Shown here piece after piece: positions 11,001-20,196 of a stretch of 41,932 nt of DNA (the stretch's first letter is position 1; each line of letters starts with the position of its first letter). The position numbers were made by a program, and so were the translations under genes. The stretch spans positions 149,444 through 191,375 of the forward strand of contig PJRA01000220.1 of NCBI GenBank assembly GCA_016987375.1. The letters are read 5' to 3'. Below the pieces are notes generated by a model, which made no database searches, was not told the origin of the DNA, and saw nothing but the letters and a program-made list of their open reading frames with translations. The DNA is from Brachionus koreanus (lineage: Eukaryota; Rotifera; Eurotatoria; Ploima; Brachionidae).

Positions 11001-12234
11001 CTGAAACGAAATTTAGAGTCAAGTATCTTCATTTCAATCCGAAAGTATACAAGCGTCCGCCGTATTTTGGTACTTGGAGGAAAAAGTCCAAAATTGTTGG
11101 TCCTAGACGACCGTTTGCCAAAGACGAGAAAATTTTTGACTACGAATTTGATTCAGATGATGAATGGGAGGAAGAGCCAGAGGGCGAAAGTATATGCGAT
11201 TCGGAAAAAGACGAGGACGAAGAGACTGTTGATGAAGATGACGATGATGGTTTTTTTGTTCCTCACGGCCACTTGTCCGATGATGAATTAGACGAAGAAG
11301 AAAAAACCGTAATTAATAAAATATTTAGAAAAAAAATTTTTTTTCAAACTATTTATTTTTTTTTAAAGCTGGATCCAGAGGTTAAAATAGCAAGAGAAAA
11401 TAATAAAAGAGAACAGTGGGAACTGGAAAGAAGAAAAGGATCAAAGATTCTCATTCCAAAGTGTTTTATGGTGTCGGACTATTGGAAAAAAGACAATACT
11501 TATGAAGATGACTCAAAAATAATTGTCGAAATAAAAATGTTTGAGCGTCTTAAAAGTGTTCTTTTAAATACGAACATTCCTATTAATGCATCCGATCCGA
11601 TTCAAAAATCGGATGAGTCCAAATCAAACAAAAGTTCCAAACTGGAAGCTTCTCCGTCTGCGTCAAAATCTAAAAATCAAAAAACTCATAATCAAGCTCA
11701 AATTCCACAATCGCCAAACAATACGCCATCAATTATAAAATTTATAAGTAAAATGTCAAAAAAAGATGTCATTTGCAAACTAGAACCGGTTACTGGACCT
11801 TCTCAGAATACAAATCTTCCTGTATCACCTGCGCCTTCCAAAAAGCCAAGTAATTTTGCTACACCAGTAACTCCCAATAGTCCTAAATTGACCACAACTG
11901 GATCTACAGCTGAAAAAAGAGGTACTTTTTTTGATTTTTAATTTAAAGATAGTCTTAATTTAAGTTCTTGTTTATTCTAGTTTGCAGTGGAAATGGTGAA
12001 AATGCAGTCAAAAGACTAAAACTTGATGAAAACCAATCTATTTCAAATGAACATAAAACTCCTAGTACTCCCAATTCTATAGTCAATATGTTTAAAAAAG
12101 CGGATAGCTGCAAAAAGTCGCTCAAAATGACTAATAAAAATTGCGATAATGAGTCAAATAAGATGGAAGTCGAGGAGACAGAAACTGTAAAGAAAGATAA
12201 CAAAGAAAATTCCAAGGTCATAACGATTGATTAG
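8097..12234 (+). CDS. CHAF1A: Chromatin assembly factor 1 large subunit (p150, CHAF1A homologue)
   Basis: Eight exons join in phase: 8097-8327, 8377-8561, 8622-8820, 8870-9025, 10799-10884, 10936-11308, 11369-11921, 11981-12234; 678 residues against 956 in human. Order: acidic N-terminus, a KER-rich charged helix (about 70-185), QFISFFIKKETP near 189 (matches the PCNA-binding ITRFFQKPKTP of human p150), then LRFMPFQLKENMTVAP (human KFAPFEIKEHMVLAP), then the ED domain (PPYFGTWRKKS, FDYEFDSDDEWEEEPEGES, FFVPHGHLSDDE), then the post-ED segment and a low-complexity Ser/Pro tail. The start is ATG 8097; an in-frame TTG lies 9 bases upstream. Known: p150 with p60 and p48 deposits H3-H4 behind replication forks in the nucleus, guided by PCNA. 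Intron 4 (9026-10798) carries LINE debris. The 60-nt intron 6 has no stop and keeps frame. Confidence 0.94.
9085..9306. repeat. Dispersed repeat, short copy (partner 13984-15185)
   Basis: Inside CAF-1 intron 4. Its left part (TTTTTCTGTAAAATGCACAT, then CATTTGATTAAAA) matches 13987-14036, and its right part (TCTTCTTTTTGTACTGTAAT, then TTGCCATAAAATGGTGTTTT) matches 15090-15175. The long copy has a 946-bp TIR element inserted between these two blocks. No clear terminal inverted repeat was seen. Confidence 0.65.
9310..10395 (-). mobile_element. LINE fragment in CAF-1 intron 4
   Basis: Minus-strand frames give, from the 5' side (10346) downwards: GPCFDGVHPFVLKKFSPNI, a broken SGIPKGSVLGSTLFNIFIN (reverse transcriptase block with the SGVPQGSVLGP signature) near 10000, then MHFGMNNNEYKYYLNDCDK, TNLEKDLGIL and AANKSNRMLGRLKKTF between 9603 and 9400. 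The same family occurs at 37575-38415. Several stops and frame changes mark it as dead. CR1/L2-like. Confidence 0.75.
10407..10480 (+). pseudogene. Decayed copy of the 5' end of Hv1 paralogue 3
   Basis: The 74 bases match the sequence just upstream of and including the start of the Hv1 gene at 17768: AAAATAAAAGATAAATTTG, a gap of about 17 bases, TTAGC.TCTAAAAATTTT, AAATTATCT, then AATGAGCTGAGGAT against AATGAGCCGAGGAT. The third codon is CGA in the gene and TGA here. Homology stops after that. It lies in CAF-1 intron 4 next to the LINE fragment. Confidence 0.6.
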
Positions 12235-12640
12235 AGTTTTTTTCTGCCAAGTCCAAAATATTTTAAGAATATTTTTTGATTTGCTTTATTTTTATCTCAA
12301 CTTTGAATAATAATGAAAATTTATTAAATTGTAAATGAACTTTAATTTTTGGTTTTTTGATAAAAGCTAAATACGTAAAAAATATTGCAAAAATTTTGAT
12401 TAAAAATTTTTAATAAAACTTCTTTTAGATCTAAAATAATGCTTTTGAAAAATATGCCTGAAAAACAAATGAAATATAAAATGGGATTTTTCAAAAGTAC
12501 CTTTAAATAGATTTCAATTTTGAAATAACTTTGAATTTACATTCACAATATACTAACTTTAAGTTCAAAATTTTTAAAGAATTTATCATACATTTCAACT
12601 GTTTGTTCCAAAATTTATAAAAAAAAAAGGAGAATTTATT
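12235..12640. other. 3' flank of the CAF-1 gene
   Basis: AT-rich 3' UTR and intergenic sequence. No canonical AATAAA stands out close to the stop; AATAAT occurs near 12308. Nothing else is recognised. Confidence 0.3.
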
Positions 12641-13812
12641 TTGCTTTTCCTCTTTCAATCCTGTTCAGAAAATTGCCAATTTTAGGAGAGCTACCAGAAG
12701 TTTGGAAACAAGCAAATGTATTACCTTTACATAAGGGAGACTCTAGACTTTCTCCAAAAAACTATCGTTCAGTATCGTTAACTTGCATTGTATGCAAAGT
12801 CTTGGAGTCCATTATTAAAGAACCAATAGGACGTTCACAAAGAGTAGTATTAGGAGATACCAGCTCAAATTGGATAAAAGTTAAAAAACAATTGTAAAGC
12901 CTTTGCTGATGATACGAAGATCTTATCAACAATTGATAGCTTGAACTCGAATTATAACCTAATATCGGATATAGATAAATTGTGCAAAAGGTCAAAAGAA
13001 TGGTCAACTCAGTTAAATGTAGAAAAATGCAAAGTTGTTCATATTGGCAACAAAAATCCAGAGTTTGATTATAAAATTGATTCAAAAACCTTGAGTAAGT
13101 CAGATGTTGAAAGGGATTTGGGCATTTACATACAAAGTGATTTAAAATGGACTACTCAAGTCAAAAATGCTACAGTAAAAGCAAATAAAATGTTGGGCTT
13201 AATTAAGAAAGCATTTAAGTATCCTTGTAGCGAGGCTATCAAATTATTGTATTGCTCATTGGTTAGACCACATCTAGAATATGCTGTCAGTGCTTGGTGT
13301 CCTTACACAGAAAGAGACATAAATGAACTTGAAAGAGTTCAACGAAGAGCAACAAAGTTGATTCCAGAAATTCGTAATTTGGATTATCAACAACGCTTGT
13401 TAAGGCTAGATTTAACTAACTTGAGAGCAAGAAAATTAAGAGGTGATCTAATCCGTTTGATAAGATGTAAAAATTGGTTAACAATTACGAACAAATTAAA
13501 TTTAATAAAGGAATCAACTACAGTCTTAACACAAAACCTGGTAACAAAAGATATGAATTAAGGAGAAATAGCTATTTTCTTACCCGTGAAAGGATAAAGA
13601 ACTGTCTTCCAAGATTTAACTTTTTTACAAATAGAGTTGTAAATGGATGGAATAAACTGCCGGAAGATGTAGTAAATGCAAAGAGCATGAATAGTTTCAA
13701 AGCGAAGCTTGATAGTTGGTTGGCGAAACAAAAAGAAGCGACTGCTACAGCTCTTTAGAGTTATGCTTAGATACCATCTAAGTTGCAGTTTATACTACTA
13801 CTTCTACTACTA
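12641..13812 (+). mobile_element. CR1/L2-like LINE, internally deleted, with 3' microsatellite tail
   Basis: Plus-strand reverse transcriptase frame: PLSILFRKLPILGELPEVWK, NVLPLHKGDSRLSPKNYRSV, then after deletions QRVVLGDTSSNWIKV, then KAFADDTKIL (catalytic ADD near 12905), then a long open frame 12941-13561 with VEKCKVVHIG, LVRPHLEYAVSAWCPY and ELERVQRRATKLIPEIRNLD. A frameshift near 13505 passes into the frame ending RFNFFTNRVVNGWNKLPEDV and a stop at 13756-13758. The SGVPQGS block and about 60 residues before it are missing. The 3' end is ACT/TCT-rich (13792-13812), as CR1/L2 elements often end in short tandem repeats. Dead copy. Confidence 0.85.
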
Positions 13813-13958
13813 TCAGACTTACTTAGCAAAGATTTTTCGCTTAAATTATTAAAATGTGCAGAATGAAATTTTAGTAAATCAATTACATTAAAAAAAGGAA
13901 AAACTATATAATTTTTTTTCCTAATTATAAACAGTATAATACTGTACAAATTAGTACA

Positions 13959-14067
13959 ACTGAATTCTAAGCTCTGCAATTACCTTCCATTTTTCTGTGA
14001 AATGAACATCACCAAAAAAAAACATTTGATTAAAACATGCAATAATTTGCAGAGCTTAGAATTCAGT
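13959..14067. repeat. Hairpin with 21-bp perfect arms
   Basis: ACTGAATTCTAAGCTCTGCA at 13959 is repeated inverted at 14047-14067 (TGCAGAGCTTAGAATTCAGT), with a 66-base loop. The loop holds the left block shared with the dispersed repeat at 9085. Confidence 0.7.
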
Positions 14068-14082
14068 TTTACAAATTTTTAA

Positions 14083-15028
14083 AGGCGCCTCAATATGATA
14101 GTTGACCATCGACAACCTTAGATTTTTTTGTATTTTTTATGACTATTAGAATCTAATAATATAGGGAAAAAACTATATTTAGCCATCGGAACCATTAGTT
14201 GGCTTTAACCGATTAAAATAAATATAGAAGCAGGCTATAAAAAAAAATATTTTATTTAAAAAATTTTTTTTTGCATTTTCGTATTTAGCACAATAATAAT
14301 ACTCATAATTAATATTTATAATGAGAAAAAATCATGTAATGCAAAAAAAATACAAAATAAAAAGAATTTTTGCTTTTATGATTCTTTTTTCACTTAAAAT
14401 GCAACAACAGGCTCATTAAAAATGCAAACTTCTTACTTTTTTCGAAATTAGATTACTATTCCTAATACGAAAATATGTGCGCACGCCGATTTTTGTTAAA
14501 TAAAAAATAATTCGAAAAATCCTATTTAGTTTTTATTCAAGATATTAAAAATAATTATCCTTTAAATCATCAAATATATAATAGGTTTAATTTTTTTTCA
14601 AAATTTTTGTATGTGTAACATTCGTTTCAGTGCGCCGTGCACCAAAAAGAGATTGCATTTCATCTTTATAAGTTTTCCCATTGTTATATACATGTTCAAA
14701 GCCTTCCAAAAAGTTGACCATATCTTTATATTAAATTTTCCTTTTAAATAATAAGTTATCGAGTCTTCAATCAAGTAAAAAAACTGTTAAATTTCTCTAG
14801 TTTGCGTTGATTTTTCTACATGAAAAAAAGATAAATCTGTTGGACAACACTTGTCGTTTTCTGCTATTTCATAATCAATGGAAGGGTCAGCGAAGTCAGC
14901 GCTCATAGGAGAATTAATATTCATGTTAACCGTAGATTCTGTGTTGTTATTAATGTAAGTAATACAGCATTTAAATTCTATCTCGTAACTATCATGATAA
15001 AAAAAGTCAACTATCATATTGAGGCGCG
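14083..15028. mobile_element. 946-bp DNA transposon-like element with 22-bp TIRs and TTAA flanks
   Basis: GCGCCTCAATATGATAGTTG at 14085 is found inverted at 15008-15027, continuing to a 22-bp match. TTAA lies at both edges (14079-14082 and 15029-15032), as expected for a piggyBac-type target duplication, although one or two bases between TTAA and the TIR differ between ends. Two minus-strand open frames lie within: 14587-14721 (44 residues) and the part of an open frame at 14787-15028. Neither shows a full transposase, so the copy is probably non-autonomous. Confidence 0.7.
14587..14721 (-). CDS. Small ORF inside the TIR element, unknown function
   Basis: ATG 14721 opens 44 codons containing MVNFLEGFEHVYNNGKTYKD and FGARRTETNVTH, ending TAA at 14587-14589. 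The mixed, charged composition looks coding and not like chance AT-rich sequence. A second minus-strand frame (14787-15068) with NSPMSADFADPSIDYEIAEN ends about 65 bases upstream of it, so both may be pieces of one element-encoded protein. No family was recognised. Confidence 0.35.
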   Translation of the reverse strand: MVNFLEGFEHVYNNGKTYKDEMQSLFGARRTETNVTHTKILKKN

Positions 15029-15204
15029 TTAACAATATTGTACTGTTAACAGAATCATCTTTAAACAAAAAGAAAAAAAATTATATCGTTTCTTCTTTTT
15101 GTTCTGTAATTTTTGTAGTAAAATTTTACATTGCCATAAAATGGTGTTTTGAATTGAAAAAAAATTTCTATTGAAATTTCGCGTAAAAAAATTGATCAAA
15201 AATA

Positions 15205-16545
15205 ACGGGTGAGTCATAATGTTTTGGACAAACTTAAAAGGTATTAAAAAATATGAAAGGCTAATGGGATAAGGCTGAAATATAAAGTTAAATAAAATCT
15301 GAGTTAAATTATTCTAAAAAATAAAAGCAGTTTCAAGCTTTAATAAAAGGGTTAGGGCAGTTGAATTAGCAAACGGGGAATATTGCCATAAATAAATTTT
15401 TTTATTAAAGTCTAGTTTTAATTTTCTCAGATATCAAAGTCGGAATCCTTATAACCAAGACGGCTTTTGAAAGCTCGTCCTTTAAGCTTTAAAAAAATTA
15501 TAAAGTCATACTTTTTCACTTATGCTTTTATAAAGAATTTTCAACCAGGTTTCTACCTACTTTTTTAACTACAAATTCTATCATAGAAGTCGAATGGAAC
15601 CTCGGATCACCTTAATATTAAAAGTGCACAATTTCCTTATATCAATGTACATTTGTACAAAATTTTGTGAAAATCGAATTTTCCTATCAAAAGCAATCGA
15701 TAAAAAACACTTTTTTACCAGTTTTTTAGAATTCTTAAAAATAGGCTTTTTTTGAAGGTTTTTTGAGCATATTTTATGAACGAAAAATGATAAAATTATT
15801 ATTTAAATATCATTAGAGAGCTAAAACTGTCTAAAATATGATTATTTGGTTTGTTTTTCCAAAAAAAAAAATTAAGTATAGGACAATGCGCTCAAAGAGT
15901 AGCAGGTACGTTTTTGGCNNNNNNNNNNNNNNNNNNNNNNNNNNNNNNNNNNNNNNNNNNNNNNNNNNNNNNNNNNNNNNNNNNNNNNNNNNNNNNNNNN
16001 NNNNNNNNNNNNNNNNNNNNNNNNNNNNNNNNNNNNNNNNNNNNNNNNNNNNNNNNNNNNNNNNNNNNNNNNNNNNNNNNNNNNNNNNNNNNNNNNNNNN
16101 NNNNNNNNNNNNNNNNNNNNNNNNNNNNNNNNNNNNNNNNNNNNNNNNNNNNNNNNNNNNNNNNNNNNNNNNNNNNNNNNNNNNNNNNNNNNNNNNNNNN
16201 NNNNNNNNNNNNNNNNNNNNNNNNNNNNNNNNNNNNNNNNNNNNNNNNNNNNNNNNNNNNNNNNNNNNNNNNNNNNNNNNNNNNNNNNNNNNNNNNNNNN
16301 NNNNNNNNNNNNNNNNNNNNNNNNNNNNNNNNNNNNNNNNNNNNNNNGGACAGCTGCAAGGAAGACAAAACTGAAGAGATTGACCAATAACCGAACTGGA
16401 GTGAGTCGAAGGCGTCAAGCAAGAAAATTTAATGTCCACCAGACAACAGTTGGCCGGCAGTTAACAAAAATGGATATTTCATATCGTAAAAGTGAAAAAA
16501 CACCAAAATATAGCGCCGTACAGCATGAGAAAGCCAAGAAAAGTT
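15205..16545 (+). mobile_element. Tc1/mariner element remnant, broken by an assembly gap
   Basis: The left end near 15209 reads GTGAGTCATAATGTTTTGGA, which resembles Tc1-type termini. About 650 bases of non-coding AT-rich sequence follow. Just before the gap a frame gives LSIGQCAQRVAG. After it, 16350-16545 reads LKRLTNNRTGVSRRRQARKF then NVHQTTVGRQLTKMDISYRK then SEKTPKYSAVQHEKAKKS and a stop. This is the second helix-turn-helix of a Tc1/mariner transposase. No DDE/D catalytic region follows, so the copy is truncated. The gap may hide the first helix-turn-helix. Confidence 0.8.
15919..16347. other. Assembly gap of 429 N
   Basis: Unknown bases. Reading frames that cross it are artefacts. Confidence 1.
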
Positions 16546-16659
16546 AAGTTAAGCCACTAAAAAAGTATTTTAAATTATTTTTTATTTCATTTAATATTTT
16601 GATATACTTTCATTAAATAAAAAAGTGACATAAAATTGTTTATTATTTTTTTTTTTTGC

Positions 16660-17125
16660 TACTAATGAAAAAAAGAAAAGATACGTTAATTTTGATCGTG
16701 ATTTTTTGCTTGCCGGTTGTTCTTGAATTTGTGATTGAATTTTTCATTGTATTTTAACTTGAATTTGAAAGTTGACCAGACTAGTTTCACTCGACATTTC
16801 AATAATTGTCTGCATTTCAGACCAATTGTTTTGGTATTCTTCTATTTGATCTATATATTGATGGTTTTGATGAGAAAGATCAATATTTAACTTGTAATCG
16901 TTAAATTTTGAAGTGTAAAATTGTTAGTTTCTGAACAACATCTGCATTTTGCGGAAAATTGGATACAGTTGATATCTTCTATAGAAGTTGATGGTTCTAC
17001 TCGATTTGAAGGCAATGTTTTGGAGATACATTTTTTATTATAGCATCGTCTGAATCACTTGTAAACAAAAATTGATCTTCCTCATCAAAACCATCAATAT
17101 CGTCATCAGCATTAATGTCATATAC
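16660..17125 (-). pseudogene. Degenerate coding remnant, unknown (probably transposon-derived)
   Basis: Minus-strand translation gives, in successive frames, DINADDDIDGFDEEDQFLFT, then LPSNRVEPSTSIEDINCIQF with a Cys cluster (KCRCCSE), then HQYIDQIEEYQNNWSEMQTI and IEMSSETSLVNFQIQVKIQ. These keep clear coding character but need at least two frame changes and contain stops. The acidic start and Cys-rich segment recall transposase-linked regions, but I assign no family. Further minus-strand text near 17240-17190 (EPFFLPDDFLMDLSLL) may be its upstream part. Confidence 0.4.
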
Positions 17126-17129
17126 AAGA

Positions 17130-17767
17130 AAAAGAAACTAACAATGTTACTTTTTTAAATATAACGATTACAAGTCTAACTACAGTTGTTTACAATAAAG
17201 ACAGATCCATTAGAAAGTCATCAGGTAGGAAGAAAGGTTCAAAAAATAAAAAAAATGAACTATAGCTTTTGATTACTAAAATTTAACCCTGCACTTTAAA
17301 CCGAATCTTGTAACTTTTTAAATATTTTTAATTTTCTTGTATCTTAATTTTTCTTCAAAGAAATATTAAATTCATTTTCTCTTTTATAACGTTTTAATTT
17401 AAACAAAGTTTGAAAAAAAAATTTTTCATAAATAGCTATATTATTTTGTAACATTAAAAAAAAAATTAACACTATCAAGCAAATATTTACACATCATTTA
17501 TCTATTATTTTAAAATCAAGGCATTAAATGTTATATCATTTTCTTTTTTGAAGTAAAAAATTAATTTTTATATAATCAAAAATTATATGTCTTTCTAATA
17601 TTTTTAAATAAAATTAAATTCAAAATTGATTAATTGAAAATTTTGAGTATAAGCAATTTATGCATTTATATTTATATATTTTTTTTTTAAATTATAAAAT
17701 AAAAGATAAATTTGTCATATGAATTTTTTTGACTCCTTAGCTTCTAAAAATTTTCTAAATTATCTTA
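17130..17767. promoter_or_regulatory. Upstream region of Hv1 paralogue 3
   Basis: Very AT-rich. The last about 75 bases before the start codon exist as a second, decayed copy at 10407-10480, which suggests they belonged to a duplicated gene unit. A TATATTTATATATTTTTT stretch lies about 100 bases upstream of the ATG and could act as a TATA-like element; this is not distinctive in such AT-rich DNA. Confidence 0.35.
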
Positions 17768-18711
17768 ATGAGCCGAGGATCGTCAATAGAGAATCGTAGC
17801 CGATATACCGATAGTTTGGTAAACGTGTTCGACCTAGCACCCAAAAAGACAGACTTAGATTCAATCACAACAGATTCATTCAATATGCAATCTTTGAATG
17901 AAACTCACGAAGAAGAAAATCTTCAGAATAATCATTTTATTTTGAATATGTCTAAAGAAGAGTTTTTATTAAGCATTTTTGGACCATCTTTGAATTTAGA
18001 CGACCAAAACACTTCGATCAAGGATAAGATCCGTAAAATCCTTATGTCAAATTATCTTCATGTGGCCATTGTTGTTTTGCTTCTGATGGATAGCTTATGC
18101 GTAACTATTGAACTAATTATTGAGGCAGAAAATAAAAACAACAGCCATACACTTCATATTATTGAGCAAGTATTCAAATATGTTGGTTTCATAATTTTGT
18201 GTGTCTTTATGATCGAAATTGCTCTCAAGATATGTTTTATTTTTGAAGAATTTAGGCATTCAAAGCTAGAAATTTTTGATGCAGTTGTAGTAATAATTAG
18301 TTTTATTGCAGAAATTATTGTGATCAAAGATGATGATGCCATTTCAGCAATAGGTATTCATTTTTTTTCATCACTCAACTCTATGCGTTAAATTGGATTT
18401 TATTAAAAAATTGTTATTTTAGATGTATTTAAAATATACTTTAAATTTTTTTTTTTAAGTCGGTCTTATCGCTATTTTTCGGTTTTGGCGTATCATCAGA
18501 ATTGTGAATGGTAAAAATCACTTCAGTTTTTAACAATTTAATATTTTCTAAATTACATTTTGCTTTCTAAGGTTTTACAATGACAGTGGAAAAACGATGC
18601 GAAGCAAAAATAGATAAATTGAAGCAGGGCATGAACGCTTTGATTAGGGAAATAGACACTTTAAAAATTGAGTTGAGTAAAAAAGAAGAATTGCTAAAAA
18701 ACTCCAAATAA
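17768..18711 (+). CDS. Voltage-gated proton channel Hv1-like, paralogue 3 (complete)
   Basis: Three exons: 17768-18353, 18460-18510 and 18572-18711, phases 1 and 1, 258 residues (human Hv1 273). The N-terminus is about 90 residues, acidic and Ser/Thr-rich. S1 has Asp108 and Glu115, S2 Glu150 and Lys154, S3 Asp171 and Glu182 (Asp in human), S4 reads LIAIFRFWRIIRIVNG with all three gating arginines (203, 206, 209) and Asn212. The last exon is a coiled coil (TVEKRCEAKIDKLKQG, then IDTLKIELSKKEELLKNSK), the known dimerisation element. A His that binds inhibitory zinc in the human S3-S4 linker (His193) has no counterpart here (KDDDAISAI). Predicted role: voltage- and pH-gated proton efflux at a membrane. 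It is the most canonical of the three copies. AATAAA follows the stop by 18 bases. Confidence 0.95.
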
Positions 18712-18720
18712 TTTTAAATA

Positions 18721-18807
18721 TTTTATTCAATAAATTTATTTAAATTTTTATTTTAGTTTTGAGCTTTTGATATTTTCTATCCTGAATTTGTTTATCCTTT
18801 TTTTTGT
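18721..18807. repeat. 87-bp direct repeat, copy 1 (partner 20197-20283)
   Basis: TTTTATTCAATAAATTTATT through GTTTTGAGCTTTTGATATTT, TTCTATCCTGAATTTGTTT and CCTTTTTTT is repeated 1.48 kb downstream with only about four differences. The first copy is the 3' end of Hv1 paralogue 3. Confidence 0.85.
18729..18734 (+). terminator. Polyadenylation signal AATAAA of Hv1 paralogue 3
   Basis: A canonical hexamer 18 bases after the stop. It lies inside the 87-bp direct repeat whose second copy (20197-20283) reads AATAGA at this place. Confidence 0.6.
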
Positions 18808-18832
18808 AAAAAATTTAAAGAAAAATTCCAAT

Positions 18833-19224
18833 TCATTCACAAATTACTTTTTGTTCAACATCAATCAAAATACCATCAACCAGCGTATTCAAATTTTCAT
18901 CTTTTTTTAAGAAAAAGTTTAAATTATTTCCTAATAAAATAGTCAATTTTTACTTAGTGAACTAATTTTGGATTTTAACTGATTTTCAGATAATAAGCTT
19001 ATGACGCTAGGAATTCGATTTTGATTTAGATCCTTAATAAGATCGTCTATATGAGCCAAACTTGGTTCTAAATCAAAACTTGCTGGATTTTCCTAAAAAA
19101 TTCAAATGATTTTAAACAATTTTTCTAATAATTAATGCATAGACTTCATGTGCTTTAATAAATGACTCAATTTCTTTTCTAATTGCTTCTTGGTCAAAAT
19201 AAATATCCAAAAGTTGAACTGAAA
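18833..19224 (-). CDS. Unidentified small gene, 3' exons
   Basis: Two or three exons can be read on the minus strand. 19145-19224 follows a TTTTAAAAG acceptor and reads VSVQLLDIYFDQEAIRKEIE then SFIKAHE. 18943-19092 follows TTTTTTAG and reads ENPASFDLEPSLAHIDDLIK then DLNQNRIPSVISLLSENQ, ending TGA 18943-18945. A third open segment, 18833-18930 after TTATTAG, reads NNLNFFLKKDENLNTLVDGI then LIDVEQKVICE and a stop. The first join needs an atypical GTCTAT donor. Joining the second to the third would need a 23-nt intron (CTAA|GTAAAA...TTATTAG|GA, phase-compatible), which would be exceptional. The N-terminal exons were not found. Composition and open frames support a real gene. No family was recognised; the 3' ends of this gene and Hv1 paralogue 3 converge. 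Confidence 0.5.
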
Positions 19225-19770
19225 CTTTTAAAAAATAAAAATAAAAAATATTTATATTCTCAAATTGATTTCAAACTTGTGTTCATGATGAATTATTAGT
19301 AAAAAAATATCCAACTGAACTAAAATAAGATAATCACTTTTTAAAATACGTTTATTTTATTTTTTTCATGTTTTTTTGGTCTTATATGTAATATTTTAGT
19401 GAATTACAAGATAAGAAAATTTAATAGATAATTTTGAAAAAGCTTGTTTTGCTCCTATAATAAACCATTCAGTTTGAATTAATTGAAGCCTTTTTTCAAA
19501 AAATATTAATAAAATTTTAACAGATTTAATCCGGGAATTTTATTTTATAATTTTTATTAAGAAATTAATTTTTAAAATTGAGAACAATTTTCTTTTTGAG
19601 GGCGGATATGGTCACAAGATCGGACTAAATATTAAATGACTTCAGTTGTTATTTTAGACTACGAAATTTACAAAAACTTTTAAAAAAAAATGGGTTCTTT
19701 TTAATTTTGTACAAAAGAACATTTTGTACAAAAAGTTAATAATTTCTATAACTTTTTTCTATAACTGAAA

Positions 19771-19987
19771 TTAAAAATTGGTTGTGTAAATGCAACATTG
19801 TGCGACATTCTGCATAGCTGCATTATTGGCAAAATTCTTGAATTACTCTGCAAGTTATGCAAAATAAAATTTTAATGTTTTTGAGTGTGGTAAATTTTGC
19901 AGAGAAATTCTACATTATTAGCAGACTTTGACAGTTGATGAAACTATGTTTGTTGCACTATGTTGTGTTTACAAAACCAATTTTTAA
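19771..19987. mobile_element. 217-bp MITE with TTAA at both ends
   Basis: TTAA at 19771-19774 and 19984-19987 bracket about 36-bp terminal inverted repeats: AAATTGGTTGTGTAAATGCA then ACATTGTGCGACA on the left, and inverted AAATTGGTTTTGTAAACACA then ACATAGTGCAACA on the right. No coding capacity. The arrangement fits a non-autonomous piggyBac-type element. Confidence 0.75.
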
Positions 19988-20196
19988 CTTGAAGATAAAA
20001 GATTTTAAGTATTTTTCATTTTTTGTTATGTTCTTTTGAATTAAATTTCATTTTATTAAAAAATTGATCTCTAAAAAATATTGAGGAAAAAAATTCAAAA
20101 TATTTATTTAAGAAAAAGTCTAATCAGAAGTTGTTCAATTAAAACTCATAATGCTATAAGAAATGTTAAAAAAAATTGTAAATTTTTGAATTTAAT

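Larger units (their letters stand above)
13984..15185. repeat. Dispersed repeat, long copy with a nested TIR element
   Basis: Outer blocks 13984-14036 and 15090-15185 match the short copy at 9085-9306. Everything between 14083 and 15028 belongs to a separate element with its own terminal inverted repeats. Confidence 0.6.

Noticed and set aside
15831..16439. Several frames across the N gap
   Set aside because: They are produced by translating unknown bases and carry no information.
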